Assembly: GCA_029298735.1 (NCBI GenBank)
Contig: JANSLP010000093.1
Coordinates: 1 to 64,000 of the forward strand
Origin: Ophiostoma sp. CBS 140.51
Lineage: Eukaryota; Ascomycota; Sordariomycetes; Ophiostomatales; Ophiostomataceae
Length of the DNA stretch: 64,000 nt
Direction: 5' to 3'
The notes beneath the pieces were generated by a model. The model was not told where the DNA came from. It did no database searches and was given only the letters and a program-made list of their open reading frames with translations. Shown piece after piece: positions 23,633 through 34,507 of the stretch. The translations under genes were made by a program, and so were the position numbers. The stretch's first letter is position 1. Each line of letters starts with the position of its first letter.

Positions 23633-24505
23633 ATGGCCGCCACCACCGACGATGCGCCAGCAGCAGCTTGCGCCCTGCCGACTGACAATGACGAGGTCAA
23701 CCCGGCCAACTTTTCGGGAGATGTCCGCGCCAACGACAAACTGCCGTCGCGCGACGCGATAAAAAAGACGGCCGATCTGCCCGTGCTCGACCGTGAAGGC
23801 AAATCACACACGTTCAAGAGCCTCTACGAGGACTTCAAGGGCCAGACGCTCATAATTTTTGTCCGCCACTTTTTTTGCGGAGTAAGTCCTCTCTTCCTGC
23901 ACCGTGGTGCTTGCTTTCTTTACTAAGTCCTTGCCTAGAACTGCCAGGAATACCTTCGTATCTTGTCGCAGGGCATCCCGCTTGCAGCCCTCGCTAAGGC
24001 ACCTACGCCTACACAGATTGTCGTCGTGGGTTGTGGTGAGCCTTCGTTGATTGACATGTACGTCGAGGCTGCTCAGTGCGCGTACCCCGTTTATGCCGAC
24101 CCGACACGCCGCCTCTACGACGAGTTCGGCATGGTATGCACGTTGGCCATGGGTGCACCGCCCAAATATATGAAGCACACCAACATGTGGGCATCGTCGT
24201 TCCGGTCCATTGCCCAGGGCCTGCGCCAACTGCCGCGTGGCCTGGCACTCAAGTCAGGCAACCAGCGCCAGGTAGGCGGCGAGTTTCTGTTTCAAAACAC
24301 GGGCACTGCAGACAAGAATGCAGTGTCAGTGTCCTGGTGCCACCGCATGAAAAACACGCGAGACCATGCCGAGGTGGACGAGCTGCAAGAGGTGCTCGGG
24401 CTGGAAAAGACGGCGGCCGAGTCGACTGAGTCGAAGCCAGAAAAAGAGGCTGCTGCACCAACTGCGGCCCCAGAAGTAGCCGCAGAAGAGACGACGGCAG
24501 CATAA
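23633..24505 (+). CDS. AhpC/TSA-like (PRXL2-type) thioredoxin-fold antioxidant protein
   Basis: Exons 23633-23881 and 23939-24505 join at a codon boundary to give 271 residues; the intron has a GTAAGT donor and CCTAG acceptor. The core is a thioredoxin-like fold of the AhpC/TSA_2 family: LPVLDREGKSHTFKSLYEDF, then TLIIFVRHFFCGNCQEYL, whose CGNC pair (split by the intron between G and N) is in the position of the redox motif. It continues with QIVVVGCGEP, PVYADPTRRLYDEFGM and GEFLFQNTG. The C-terminal about 40 residues are Glu/Ala-rich and look disordered. Related proteins (PRXL2/FAM213) are cytosolic and linked to redox balance; the substrate is not known here. Confidence 0.8.
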
Positions 24506-24778
24506 ACGAAGCTTTTAAGTTTTACACTAGCAGTTGCACTCAAATTTCATGCATGATATCCCAGCGGACAAAAGTAACAAGCGATGCCGGCTATTGTTTT
24601 TGTTATAACCTGTTTCCCCCCCCTTTTTGTCTTTTCTATATTTCTATATCACACAAATAGCACATGTTTCCTGTTTCAACATCCGTCCAACCTGTTGTGA
24701 CCCCCTGCACAGGTCATCCTCGGTTTTCTACAATCTCATCATCTTCCAATCCCCCCACAAAATATTCATAGGCCAAAG
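24506..24778. other. Convergent 3' gap
   Basis: The 273 bases between two stop codons hold the 3' ends of the peroxiredoxin-like gene (+) and the TAG-interrupted gene (-). Nothing else is seen. Confidence 0.6.
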
Positions 24779-27352
24779 TTATAGGTTCTCCTGGGCCATC
24801 ACCCACATGGCCACTAGATCCGGGCACTGGCGTGCGATCCTCTTCTGCGTGATGTGGTTCGACAGCATCACCGAGAGAGTGCCCTCTCGGGCCACGAGGT
24901 TCCCCATCTGCTCGTTGACGATGTGCATGGTCTGGACCGCGTTCGCCCCGGTGTTACCACCATAGTCACCGCCATTGTGATGTCCAGTCAGACGCTGGAC
25001 TTGATCCATCATCTTGTGGTCGATCTCGTGGTTTACATGGCCAGGCTCGATCGCCATGTGGATAAGCCACGAGTTACCAAAGACGCCTTTGTCCGGCGTT
25101 CCACCCCACTGGCGAATACGCTCGGCAGTTGCGCTGGCCTCGACAGGGCGGTAGCCCGGACGGGTTGCAACACCGCCACGCAGCGGAATCGTGGTGACGG
25201 CAAATAGATACCGGCGGCCCTGCTGGTGCGACGATGTGGTGGACGAAGCACCCGACATGGTCGACGTGATGCTGTACCTATGGGTGGTCGAGGGAGCCGT
25301 GCTGGCCGTGCCGCCGCCGATGCTGCTGCTGGCGGTGCTCTGACCCGTGTTGGCCCGAGTGCGTGTGCTCATCGACGACGACGAGGCGTTATCGTCAGGC
25401 GAATGATGAGATAGGGACGAAATGAGCGACGCAATGGAGGTCGTGCTCGATGAAGGCTGCATCATATACGGACCCGGATACTCCTGGCGCGCTTGATGGT
25501 GGAGAGTACGAGCCTGGTGCGTGATGATGATCTGAAAACGCAGAACAAGTGTGGCGTGGCGGAAGACGGGCATTCCGGCAGAGTCGTCATTTCCGTCGTT
25601 GGCGTCGCCCTCGTTCACGGTCATGGTTACTCGCAGACCCGAAATCTCTGAGTTCGTACCAAAACACCGAAGGCTGTCGGCTCGGTATGGGCCAATGATG
25701 CGACCGTTCACGGCCACAATGCATGCAGTCGTCTGTGTGTGCTTGAACCGGTTGTTCTCATTGCACGAAAACAGCTGCGTCTGTGCCCACTGCTTCTGGC
25801 GGCGCAGTTCGAGGCGGTTGCCGCCGTGGTTGAGTTCAAATTCATAACCCGTGGCAGGCGGGATGAAGCCTGGGGCCGAAGGGCCAACAGATGTGAGGAG
25901 AGTCTGGGTCTCGGCCAGTCTCATGGGTGGTGCCGCGGGCAGCGTAGTCGTGTCCACTCGCAGCGGAGGGAGAGGCGAGCGTGCACGCACCGTTCTGGCG
26001 GAGACCGTGGTGGTGGTGGTGGTGGTGGCCGCGGTGGCGACCGGTACCGTGAAGCGAGGACCAGACCGCTAGTCGGCGTGCTCGCTCACCGCGCCGTACG
26101 GCCCCCCCTGGTGGTGGTTGTTGGTGGTGTTGTTGTTGTCGCTGTCGCTGGAATAGGCACCCTCTTGACAGCTGACATCATTGGCGTCCCGAATATCGAC
26201 ATTATCGATGCTTCCGGCGAGAAGAGACTGGAGGGTCAGACGTGGGGGCTCCATATCCGCCGAGGGCGTTCTGCTATGAGTGGCGCTCGAGGTGGACGTG
26301 GTGCTGACGCTGTCTGAGAGGCTGGGGACGCCACTGACAATGTTGCTGGTGGTGTTGCTGTCCATGTTTTTGGCCATCATGTCCTGCGGGAAATTCGACT
26401 GGGGCTTGACAGAAGCCGAAGATGAAGACGACAATGCCTGCGAAGCCTTGGGCGTCGCGACATCATCATCGCCGCCATATACAGTGGATGTGGGTGTCTT
26501 GTTGACGTTGCCGTTGCGAACGCTGCCAAGGTGAGCGGCCGAGTAGGCGACTCTGCTGTCCGACCAAGTCTGAAGAGGCACGCGAGGGGTGGGCATGGTG
26601 TTGGTGTCGTTGCTGCCGCTCACGTTGTTGTTGCCCGTCACAGACTCGCGGTTGAAAGACTCCATGTTGCGAGACGAAGAAGAAGAGGGCATGTTGTTGT
26701 GGCTGTTATTGCTGTTGGGGGCAGAGTTGGCAGCGGTGGTGGGGGGATGCGCGATGAGCGATGGGGCAACTCCGAATTGTTGACTGAAGCTCGGGCGTTC
26801 TTTGTTTTGCTGACGCAGCTGCTGCGTCTTACGGAGCAGGTTTTGGAACGACGGGAAGGCCATCTGGTCCTTGCTAATCAGATTGGGCCAATTGGCAATT
26901 TGCTCTTTGATAAGGGTATAATCCTGGTGGCTGGCACCGCCCGCCGACGAGACGTTGCCTTGGTTATGTGGCTGCCATGGTGTTCCGCCAGTCGTGAAGT
27001 AGGATGACGTCGTGTTGTTCACGTTCACGTTCTCGGGGAGATGGGTGGGCGGTGTGGTCCGCACGTGCTGGGAGCCATTCTGTCCAGCATTTTGGATCTG
27101 GGACAACTGGTAGGTGAGGTTTGACGGATGGTTTCCTATCTTCTGGAGAAGCTCTTCCTGGCGCTGCTTCTCCCAGTTGGGCAACATATGGGGCATATTG
27201 GAGCTCGTGAGAGGGCCGTGCGGATCATTCTGGGGACGAGACGGATGGGGATTGCTGCTGCTGCTGCTGCTGCTGGCGGTTGAGGTGGTATTGCTGTTGT
27301 TGACAGTGTTCCACACAACCCACTGGTTGTCGTTGTTATTTGGATTCACCAT
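24779..27352 (-). CDS. Unrecognised protein; long frame interrupted by one in-frame TAG
   Basis: From the ATG at 27352 (MVNPNNNDNQ) the frame is open for 427 codons, meets TAG at 26071-26069, and stays open in the same frame for 429 more codons to 24779. The first half is low in complexity (Asn, Ser, Thr, Gln) with a Ser run from a GCT repeat. A likely folded patch reads QDYTLIKEQIANWPNLI and QMAFPSFQNLLRKTQQLRQQ. The second half looks more structured: GYEFELNHGGNRLELRRQKQW, FSCNENNRFKHTQTTACIVAVNGRIIGPYRADSLRCFG and, at the end, TLSVMLSNHITQKRIARQCPDL. I recognise neither half. No promoter-sized gap separates them: the next ATG after the stop is only 78 bases on. Readings are one protein of 857 residues after recoding or editing of the stop, two products, a missed intron (a frame-keeping 183-base GTGAGC...CCAG option from 26089 exists but has a poor branch site), or an error. 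A further in-frame ATG lies upstream at 27424. Confidence 0.6.
26008..26028 (-). repeat. ACC trinucleotide run (poly-Thr) just after the in-frame TAG
   Basis: A GGT repeat on the plus strand reads ACC on the coding strand and would encode a run of threonines about 14 codons after the TAG. It is translated only if the stop is bypassed. Confidence 0.8.
26065..26077 (-). promoter_or_regulatory. Small predicted hairpin with the UAG in its loop
   Basis: On the coding strand, GCCG (26077-26074) can pair with CGGU (26068-26065), closing a five-base loop ACUAG. Beyond one mismatch, A-U and C-G pairs could extend the stem. The A of the UAG is in the loop and is preceded by U. This was read by eye; no folding energy was computed. 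Confidence 0.4.
27254..27276 (-). repeat. GCT/AGC trinucleotide repeat coding poly-Ser
   Basis: About seven GCT units on the plus strand encode a run of serines near the N-terminus of the TAG-interrupted gene. Such coding triplet repeats vary in length between strains. Confidence 0.8.
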
Positions 27353-28171
27353 CGTGAGATGGTGGAAACCTGGAGATAAATATACTAAAATTGGTAAAAT
27401 AGGAAACTGGGTCAAAAAAGGCAATATCAGTAGCCAAAATATCAGAAGAGGTGAAGGAAGAACAGAGACTCGTCAGTGTATCAAACAGGCGAGGCCGGGG
27501 GTAAGAGAGGGTGAGAAGATGAAAGGAGAAAGGAGGAAAACGAAAAAAAGGAGAGATGATATCAAAGAAGAGATCCTATATAGAGGATGAAAAAAAATAA
27601 AGTTCGGGTACAAAGTATGTGCTGGGCTTAATGAATGTACCTGTTGGCTGATGAATTTTGATAAAAATGATGAGTGAGTGATGTTCACATCTCGTTGTAC
27701 ACTGCGTAAGTGAAGCGATGTAGCCCAATACGACCACCTGATGACCATATCAGCTTCACTTATCTAAGCACCGTCTGTTGAAACAAACATTCAGTCAAGC
27801 CCTAGATATTACTTACACAGTGCCATGCAATGGCACACATATCTGGTTTGAAGAATACACACAAAATCAAAGTATAGTCATCATTAGTTCGCTGATAAAT
27901 TTCATTTCATTTCAACTACCTTGTACCTTTACCTGTAAGATATTCGTTATGGCCTTTTTAAAATTTAATCCTCTCATAAAGAGACATGTCTTCATTTCGT
28001 CTTTTTCTTTAATTTTTCATGCTTCTCCTTCTCAGGTCTCAACCCAAGTCGGTCATAACGCCATGCATCATTCGCTGTGTAGAAATTATGCTTATTTCTG
28101 ATGTCCCTGCTCCACACTCCACTCATTCACTCACCATCCCCTCGTTCCCTAGCCCCCGATCCATTACTAAT
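27353..28171. other. Intergenic region between TAG-interrupted gene and cyclophilin-40
   Basis: The region holds the leader and promoter of the minus-strand interrupted gene and the 3' UTR of cyclophilin-40. It is purine-rich on the plus strand near 27440-27600 and AT-rich from 27640 to 28080. No gene is evident. Confidence 0.5.
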
Positions 28172-29392
28172 CTATGAGAAGAACTTCTGGTAAGTCTTCT
28201 TCTCCTTCTCGCGGCGTGCCTTGAGCGCCGCCTTGACCTGGTTCAGCTCCTTGAGCACGTTGGCATCGTTAGGCGCCAGCTTGTGGGCCTCCGCCAGATC
28301 GACCTGAGCATCCTCCTCGTCCTTCTGCTTGACCAGAGCTTGGCCGCGGCGGAAGAGAGCCTTGGCCTTGTCGGCCTGCGAGATGCCGGGGACCTCAAGC
28401 GCATTCGTCGCGGCCGCACGGGCATCCTGCCAAGCACCCAGCTTGAGGTGCATCAGCGCAGCGTTGCTGTTGACGCTGATGCGGACCTGGTCAAGGGCGG
28501 CCTTGGTGCCCTCGGGGGCGCTGTCGAGATCGGGGTCCTCGTTGAGGTAGCGCAGAGCCTTGTGGTACTTGTCGAGGGCTGTGTTCCAGTCGCCGTTCTT
28601 GAAGGCTGCGTTGCCGTAGCCCTTGCAGTCGGTAGCGATCTTGAGGATACGCTCGGCCGACAGCGTGGCGGTGCTACCACCGGTCAAGCTGGCCAGGGGG
28701 TCGGCGGCGGCGGCCGGTGCTGCTGATGCGCCGTTCTTGGCGGCCTCGGCGGCGCTCACGCCAATCTCGGCCTCGTCCTCGGGGAAGTCCTCATACGGGT
28801 CGCCCAGCGCATCAGGCTGCTTGGGCGCGTCCGCCGACAGGATGGCGTCATCGCCCTTGAGCTCGCCACAGTCCACAATCACCACGTCCTTGCTGGGCTT
28901 GTCGCCCGGCTCCGTCGAAATGTTCTCGACCTGGCGCACCACCGACTTGCCGGCCAGCACCTGACCGAAAACGACGTGCTTGTTGTCGAGGTGCGGCGTG
29001 GGCACGGTTGTGATGAAGAACTGAGAGCCGTTGGTGTCCGGACCGGCATTGGCCATGCTCAGCAAGAAGGGGCGGTCATGCTTGAGCGTGAAGTTCTCGT
29101 CGGGGAACTTCTCGCCGTAAATCGAGGCGCCGCCGGTGCCGTTGGCGGCCGTAAAGTCACCACCCTGGATCATAAACTGCTTGATCACACGGTGGAAGAT
29201 GGAGCCCTTGAAGTGCAGGGGCTTGCCGTCGGAGGTGGTGCCCTTCTCGCCCGTGCAGAGGGCGCGGAAGTTCTCAGCGGTCTTGGGGACGACATCGTTG
29301 AAGAGCTCAAAGACGATCCGGCCGGCGGTCTTGTTGCCGATGCGGATGTCGAAGAAGACGCGGGGGCGCTGGGCCTTGGCGGAGTCTGCCAT
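28172..29392 (-). CDS. CPR6: Cyclophilin-40 peptidyl-prolyl isomerase with TPR domain
   Basis: A single exon of 406 residues. The cyclophilin domain fills about residues 10-178 with RVFFDIRIGN, ENFRALCTGEKG, FHRVIKQFMIQGGDFT (catalytic Arg), SMANAGPDTNGSQFFITT and HLDNKHVVFGQV. An acidic/Ala-rich linker (about 180-245) leads to a C-terminal TPR domain starting at about 250 (CKGYGNAAFKNGDWNTALDKYHKALRYL) and ending KKTYQKFFS. Family members are Hsp90 co-chaperones: the isomerase end acts on prolyl bonds and the TPR clamp holds the Hsp90 tail. It is longer than yeast Cpr6 (371), mostly in the linker. Yeast Cpr7 is the paralogous alternative, but the intact isomerase residues favour the Cpr6 type. 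Confidence 0.93.
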   Translation of the reverse strand: MADSAKAQRPRVFFDIRIGNKTAGRIVFELFNDVVPKTAENFRALCTGEKGTTSDGKPLHFKGSIFHRVIKQFMIQGGDFTAANGTGGASIYGEKFPDENFTLKHDRPFLLSMANAGPDTNGSQFFITTVPTPHLDNKHVVFGQVLAGKSVVRQVENISTEPGDKPSKDVVIVDCGELKGDDAILSADAPKQPDALGDPYEDFPEDEAEIGVSAAEAAKNGASAAPAAAADPLASLTGGSTATLSAERILKIATDCKGYGNAAFKNGDWNTALDKYHKALRYLNEDPDLDSAPEGTKAALDQVRISVNSNAALMHLKLGAWQDARAAATNALEVPGISQADKAKALFRRGQALVKQKDEEDAQVDLAEAHKLAPNDANVLKELNQVKAALKARREKEKKTYQKFFS

Positions 29393-30143
29393 TGTGAATG
29401 TGGGTGTATGGTGTGAAGAGGGGTGTACGACGTAGGAGAGAGTGTTGGAGATGTGTGGTTGAAAATGAGAAGAAAGAAAAGAAGAGGTGAGGTTGAATTT
29501 AGTTGAATTGGAGTTGGAGAAAAAGAGAGCTCCGCTAGATTTGACTTTCTGACTGCTGGCTGCCTTAGTTCGCTCACTGATGGGCTATCACTCTGCCACT
29601 CACGCTTCTGTGGGGTTGGTCTCGGATTCAGCTTTTGCTTGCGTTTGGATCTTGAAAGTTTGGCTGCACGAAAGTCTGCACGAAAGTCAAAAGGGTTCGT
29701 CGTAAAAATGTTGTGAGTGGAAGCTTCTAGACAACGCCATAGGCTCAAATAGAAGAGGAAGCCGCGGAAGTGGGGCTGTGAGGGAAGCTCCTTCCCTTTG
29801 AATCAATGATTTTGGTGTGAATTGGCGCGGGGCAGGCACGACTGGCACCACACGCCGTTCATATTTTGTACACCGACCTCCGTCAAAGAATGGCAGGCAC
29901 GACCAGGCACAAGAATTGGCATTGGCTCAGTGGCCCCAGCCGCTGACGGGCCGCTATGGCCTCACACCTATTTGGCGCCGCATGCAACCTCACGGCATCT
30001 CGTTGATGAGCGCATCCGCCAGTCCCCGGATGTCATTGTCATTGTTTTGATATCTTTATTTTTCGTAGTTTTCTCTAATAACCGTATTTTTGCTTTGACT
30101 TCCAATTGCCTTCTATGTTAAAAAATTCTATCATATATCGTCA
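29393..30143. other. Promoter of cyclophilin-40 and 3' flank of DTD, no gene seen
   Basis: The left part is the leader and promoter of cyclophilin-40; the right part is the 3' UTR of the D-aminoacyl-tRNA deacylase gene, T-rich near 30040-30080. The open frame overlapping the start of cyclophilin-40 is a shadow. Confidence 0.5.
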
Positions 30144-30808
30144 TTATGACGCCGAGTCCTTGGCCGAGTCTTTCGATGCGTTTGCTTTCGCCGGCAATGT
30201 TAACTCAAGAGTCACTGGGCCGTCATTGACCAGGGCGACCTCCATCATGGCCCGGAACACGCCGTCCTTGACTCGGTCGGCCGCAAAGTTCTCGCGAACC
30301 TTTTGCACAAAGTAGTTGTAGAGCCGTTGTGCCTCGTCGCCGCCCAGAGCACCGTGGAAGGATGGCTTGTTGCCCTTCCTAGTCGATGCCAGGAGTGTGA
30401 ATTGGGAGACTATCAAGTCAGCTAGATACCAAAGAGTTATGTCCAATAATCGCAGAGTTTGTACTCACCACAAAGAACCTCGCCGCCGATATCTTGGACG
30501 TTCTTTTTCCACTGTTGATGTCAGTATATGATCAGATACCCCCAAGGACCACTGGGTTCAATCACCTTTCCACCCTCGTCGTCATCCCATAGCCGCATAT
30601 TCACGACCTTGGCTGCCAACGAGTCCACATCCTTCTCCGTATCGCCCGGAGCCACGGCCGCAAAGACCAAAACGCCTTTGCCGATCGACGAGACGACCTC
30701 CTTTTCGACCGTCACCGAGGCCGACAACACGCGCTGGAGGATTGCTATACATGTTAGTGTGACTGAATATGGGCCATAAGTCAATAAATGACATAACCCA
30801 CCCTTCAT
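30144..30808 (-). CDS. DTD1: D-aminoacyl-tRNA deacylase
   Basis: Four exons (30808-30802, 30744-30566, 30511-30469, 30409-30144) give 164 residues, near the usual family length. The first coding exon is only 7 bases and gives Met-Lys plus one base. Joining yields MKAILQRVLSASVTVE, the standard DTD start. Introns have GTGGGT, GTGATT and GTGAGT donors and CACTAAC, CTGAC and GCTGAC branch sites. Signature motifs are present: LCVSQFTLLASTRKGNKPSFHGA and the Gly-cisPro loop in VNDGPVTLEL. The enzyme removes D-amino acids (and glycine mischarged on tRNA-Ala) from tRNA, proofreading chirality before translation. The C-terminal about 15 residues are an Ala/Ser/Lys tail. Confidence 0.92.
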
Positions 30809-32298
30809 TGTTCGTTACTGTGCCAGATGTGGACGCACAGGTGAATGTTGCAATTACACAAGAGGAGAAGCTCAAGCTCACTTCAGTGGACGTCCTTGCA
30901 CAGATGTACTCTTGCGCCTGTATTAGAGCGCTTTGGACAAGCTCCAGCAGCCCCTACAGCTTGTGTCCAGCGGAGCTTTTAGCACCGTGCCGCTTGTGAT
31001 AGGCTGGTAAGACAGTCATGTGACCGACATTTTGACCCTGTCTTGTGCAATGACGATATGCTTCCATGGAGGGACTGCATTCCATCGGGCCTCCAGCATC
31101 TGTAAGATATCATCTAATGGCTCAAGAATATAATTATGGAAAACAGGAAAATATCAGTTGAGCATCGACAGTCTCTTTGCTTGTATTAGTCGCACGTCCT
31201 TACCCTCAATCCTCAATTCGAAACATCACGTGATGAGATTACGTTTGTGCTTCACTCTTGTCGTCTCAGCTGTGAGACAAATAAAATAAATACAAAATAA
31301 AATTGCCAAAAATCCACACAGGGGCCGTTCCAGCGGGCAGCCGCCTGCAGGTTTGGGACGGACGCCCCACTTTTTGCCCAGCTCTTGCTGCCGTGCCTCG
31401 TTTTGTTTCGCTGGCTGCTCCTGCTACAGGCTGGTTGCTCCTCCATCGCGCCTGCCCAGTGAGAAGAGACATACGTCCACACCACTCCTTTCCTTCCTTC
31501 ACTCTCTGTCTAATGTCGTCTCCTCCCCATGCCAACATCTCCACATCCTTTCAAACGGCCTCACTTTTTCGCATTGGCCACATATTCAACCTCCTCCTAC
31601 GCGAGCCACAGCATCTTACCACGACACAGCATCTCTTATTGATAGCTGCTTGGCCACCCTCTGTTCGCCTCCCGCTTGCATTTTTTAGTGCCAGGTCGCC
31701 TGGTACGTATCCCCGTTGTGGCCTCTGTTGGCCCTTATTACTAGCCCAACAGACAAAGCAAAGTCACTCCCAAAAAGCAGGAAAACGAGACTGAAGCTAA
31801 CGCCCTTTTGCCCCGAAAAATCTGAAGACCGCCGAATCACCTGCTCCCAAAGGCAACAAAGCACCAACAAAGGGCGGGTTAATTACTCCACGGCCACCTT
31901 TCTGACACTTCAATCAACCGTGACTGTACGAAATACTCTGTGCGGAATAATCGATTACTGCACGCATCAGCCTCATCCATCCACCCCGTCACAGCCACGA
32001 GGCTACAACGCACACCCTGCATAGCATCATCAATCGCGAAAGCAAGCAGCGATACGGTATCGAGCTGCCGAAGGCATACATACAACCGACTACCGCGTAT
32101 CCCTTAGCTCCCAGTCCCCTGACATCCTTCCCCTAGACAACGCCGACGACGACGACGACAGCTGAGCTTGACACACTCAGGCACGGCTGTCGCGACTTGG
32201 CATTTTGACCTCGACTTTACCCTCGACATCGGCATCATCATCGATCTCGACCATCCTCTCCCCTTTTTCCCTGGCAACGGCTGCCATCCACCGACACC
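30809..32298. other. Divergent region between DTD and NOT3
   Basis: About 1.5 kb contains the DTD promoter at the left and a long C-rich leader of NOT3 at the right (about 31900-32298). Open frames within are leader-like and lack family features. Confidence 0.5.
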
Positions 32299-34507
32299 AT
32301 GGCAGCACGAAAACTCCAACAGGAGGTTGACAAATGCTTCAAAAAAGTGGCCGAAGGCGTCGCTGAGTTCGACGCCATTTATGAGAAAATAGAGCAGTCT
32401 AATAATCCGGCCCAGAAAGAGAAGCTCGAAGACAACCTGAAGCGCGAAATCAAGAAGCTGCAACGTTTGCGAGACCAAATCAAGACATGGGCGGCCGGCA
32501 ACGAGATCAAGGACAAGGGTCCGTTGATGGAGAACCGCAGGCTGATTGAGACTGTAAGCTGTCTTCCGGACGCAAGCAACGCGGGCAGGCAGATGTGGAT
32601 GTGTGGACATGAAGAAGCGTGCTAACTGTTTGTGTTTTCTTCCTCTCCAGCAAATGGAACGATTCAAGGCTGTAGAAAAGGCCATGAAGACAAAAGCGTA
32701 CTCGAAAGAAGGCCTCTCCGCCGCGACAAAACTTGATCCTAAGGAGCAGGCAAAGGTCGCCAAGGGCGAGTTCATCGGCAGTCAGGTAGACGAGCTGGAG
32801 CAACAGATCGAGACACTGGAAGCCGAGGGCGAAGCCATCCAGGCGACGATGAAGCGCGGCAAGATGCACGGAGCCAAGGCCGACCGTATGGCGCAAATCG
32901 AACGCACCATTGAACGACATAAGTGGCACCAGGGCAAGTTGGAGCTGATGCGGCGTTCACTCGAAAACGGCGGTATCGACGTCGACCAGGTCGCCGATCT
33001 CGAAGAGAGCATACGTTATTACGTTACCGACAACATGCAGAGCGACTTCATGGAGGACGACACCATGTACGACGACCTGAACCTCGAGGAGAACGAAGAT
33101 GCTTTTGGCATGAACCTGGACAATGACAAGGTTTCGTCGCAAGACAACACCTCTATACAAGGCGACACCCCGGAGGCGGAGGTCAAGACGGTGGTTCCTC
33201 CATCAGCACCAGCAGCTGCGGCAGGCAAGGGACGACAATCAGGCGTGGAAGCGGCGGCATCTGGACGGAGACCCTCGGCACAGCTCAAGTCGCCATTACC
33301 AGCGCTTGCGACGCTTCACACACCGCTGCCGACGCTGAGCAACGGTTCCCTGGCGTCCACAATGAAGCCCGCGTCCATACCAACACGACCTGCGGGCGAG
33401 GGCCTCAAGTACGCATCAGCTGCCGCTGCCGCTGCCGCAAGTGACAAGCTGAACCTGGGCATTGCGCCGTTACCGCCACCGGTTGGCGGCGGATCTGGAC
33501 CAGCAGCGTCCTCTGCCCAGCCACCGGCCGCAGCGGCCATCCCCGCCGTTCAAGCCAGCAAGATTGCCAGTGCCGCCAACTCGCCCAAGCCGACACCTGC
33601 ACAGCCCTCCGCCCAGTCCGACAAGTCCTACTCGCCAGCCGTCTCCGTTGCGGCACCTGCATCCTCTTCAGCAGCACCCACTGCAGTCCCGGCCAAGTCC
33701 GATGCCCCGCAAACGAGACGCAGTAAGAACGCGGCAGCGGCGGCTGTAGCGGCGGCAGCCGCAGCCGCAGCAGCATCTGCAGCAACACCGACACCCGCCG
33801 AGACGACAGAGGCTTCGAGCAAATCCCAGACGAACGGTTTCACCAATGGCGCCAAGCACGCACCGGAGGCTGCCTCCTTTGCCGCGGAAGAGCAGGAGCG
33901 TCGGGACGAGGAGTCCATCTACCACCTGCCTGCGTCGTTACGGGACCTTGTTGACTCGTTTGAGGTGACTAAGAACCGTCCGGCCGTTATCAGCCAGGCA
34001 GCGGAGCTGCAGCAGCTGGCAACATCTGCAAGCAACCCTCCAGAGTCGACAGACTCGGAGCCGCCACGCCGTTACGTGCCGGATGTGCGCTACAATTCGA
34101 CCTCCAACTACCCGCAAGAGCCGCTGCCGCTGCTGGACGATCCTCGCTTGTACAACCGCATCGACCCGGACACGCTCTTCTACGTGTTCTACTACAAGCA
34201 GGGAACATACCAGCAGTATCTGGCCGCGAAGGCGCTCAAGGATATGAGTTGGCGCTTCCATAAGCAATATCAGACATGGTTCCAACGTCACGAAGAGCCA
34301 AAGAGCATCACGGAAGAGTTTGAACAGGGTACCTACCGGTTCTTCGACTACGAGAGCACTTGGTATGTTTTACTTCACTACCTTCCTATTTTTTTTTGGT
34401 TTTCCTCTGTCGACCACTAGCTAACAATTTATCTCCCCTCATCTAGGATGAATAGGCGCAAGGCAGACTTCAAGTTTGTCTACAAGTTCCTCGAAGACGA
34501 CGTGTAA
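32299..34507 (+). CDS. NOT3: CCR4-NOT complex subunit 3 (Not3/Not5)
   Basis: Exons 32299-32553, 32651-34362 and 34447-34507 give 675 residues; introns have GTAAGC and GTATGT donors and CCAG and CTAG acceptors. The N-terminal Not3 coiled-coil domain covers about residues 1-235 (MAARKLQQEVDKCFKKVAEG, LQRLRDQIKTWAA, KHKW-type region ERHKWHQGKLELMRR, YVTDNMQSDFMEDD). The middle is a long Ala/Pro/Ser-rich linker with poly-Ala runs. The NOT box closes the protein: LLDDPRLYNRIDPDTLFYVFYYKQGTYQQYLAAKALK, WRFHKQYQTWFQRH, and, across the last intron, YESTW then NRRKADFKFVYKFLEDDV. The complex deadenylates mRNA and Not5 senses ribosomes with slow codons in yeast. Confidence 0.96.
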
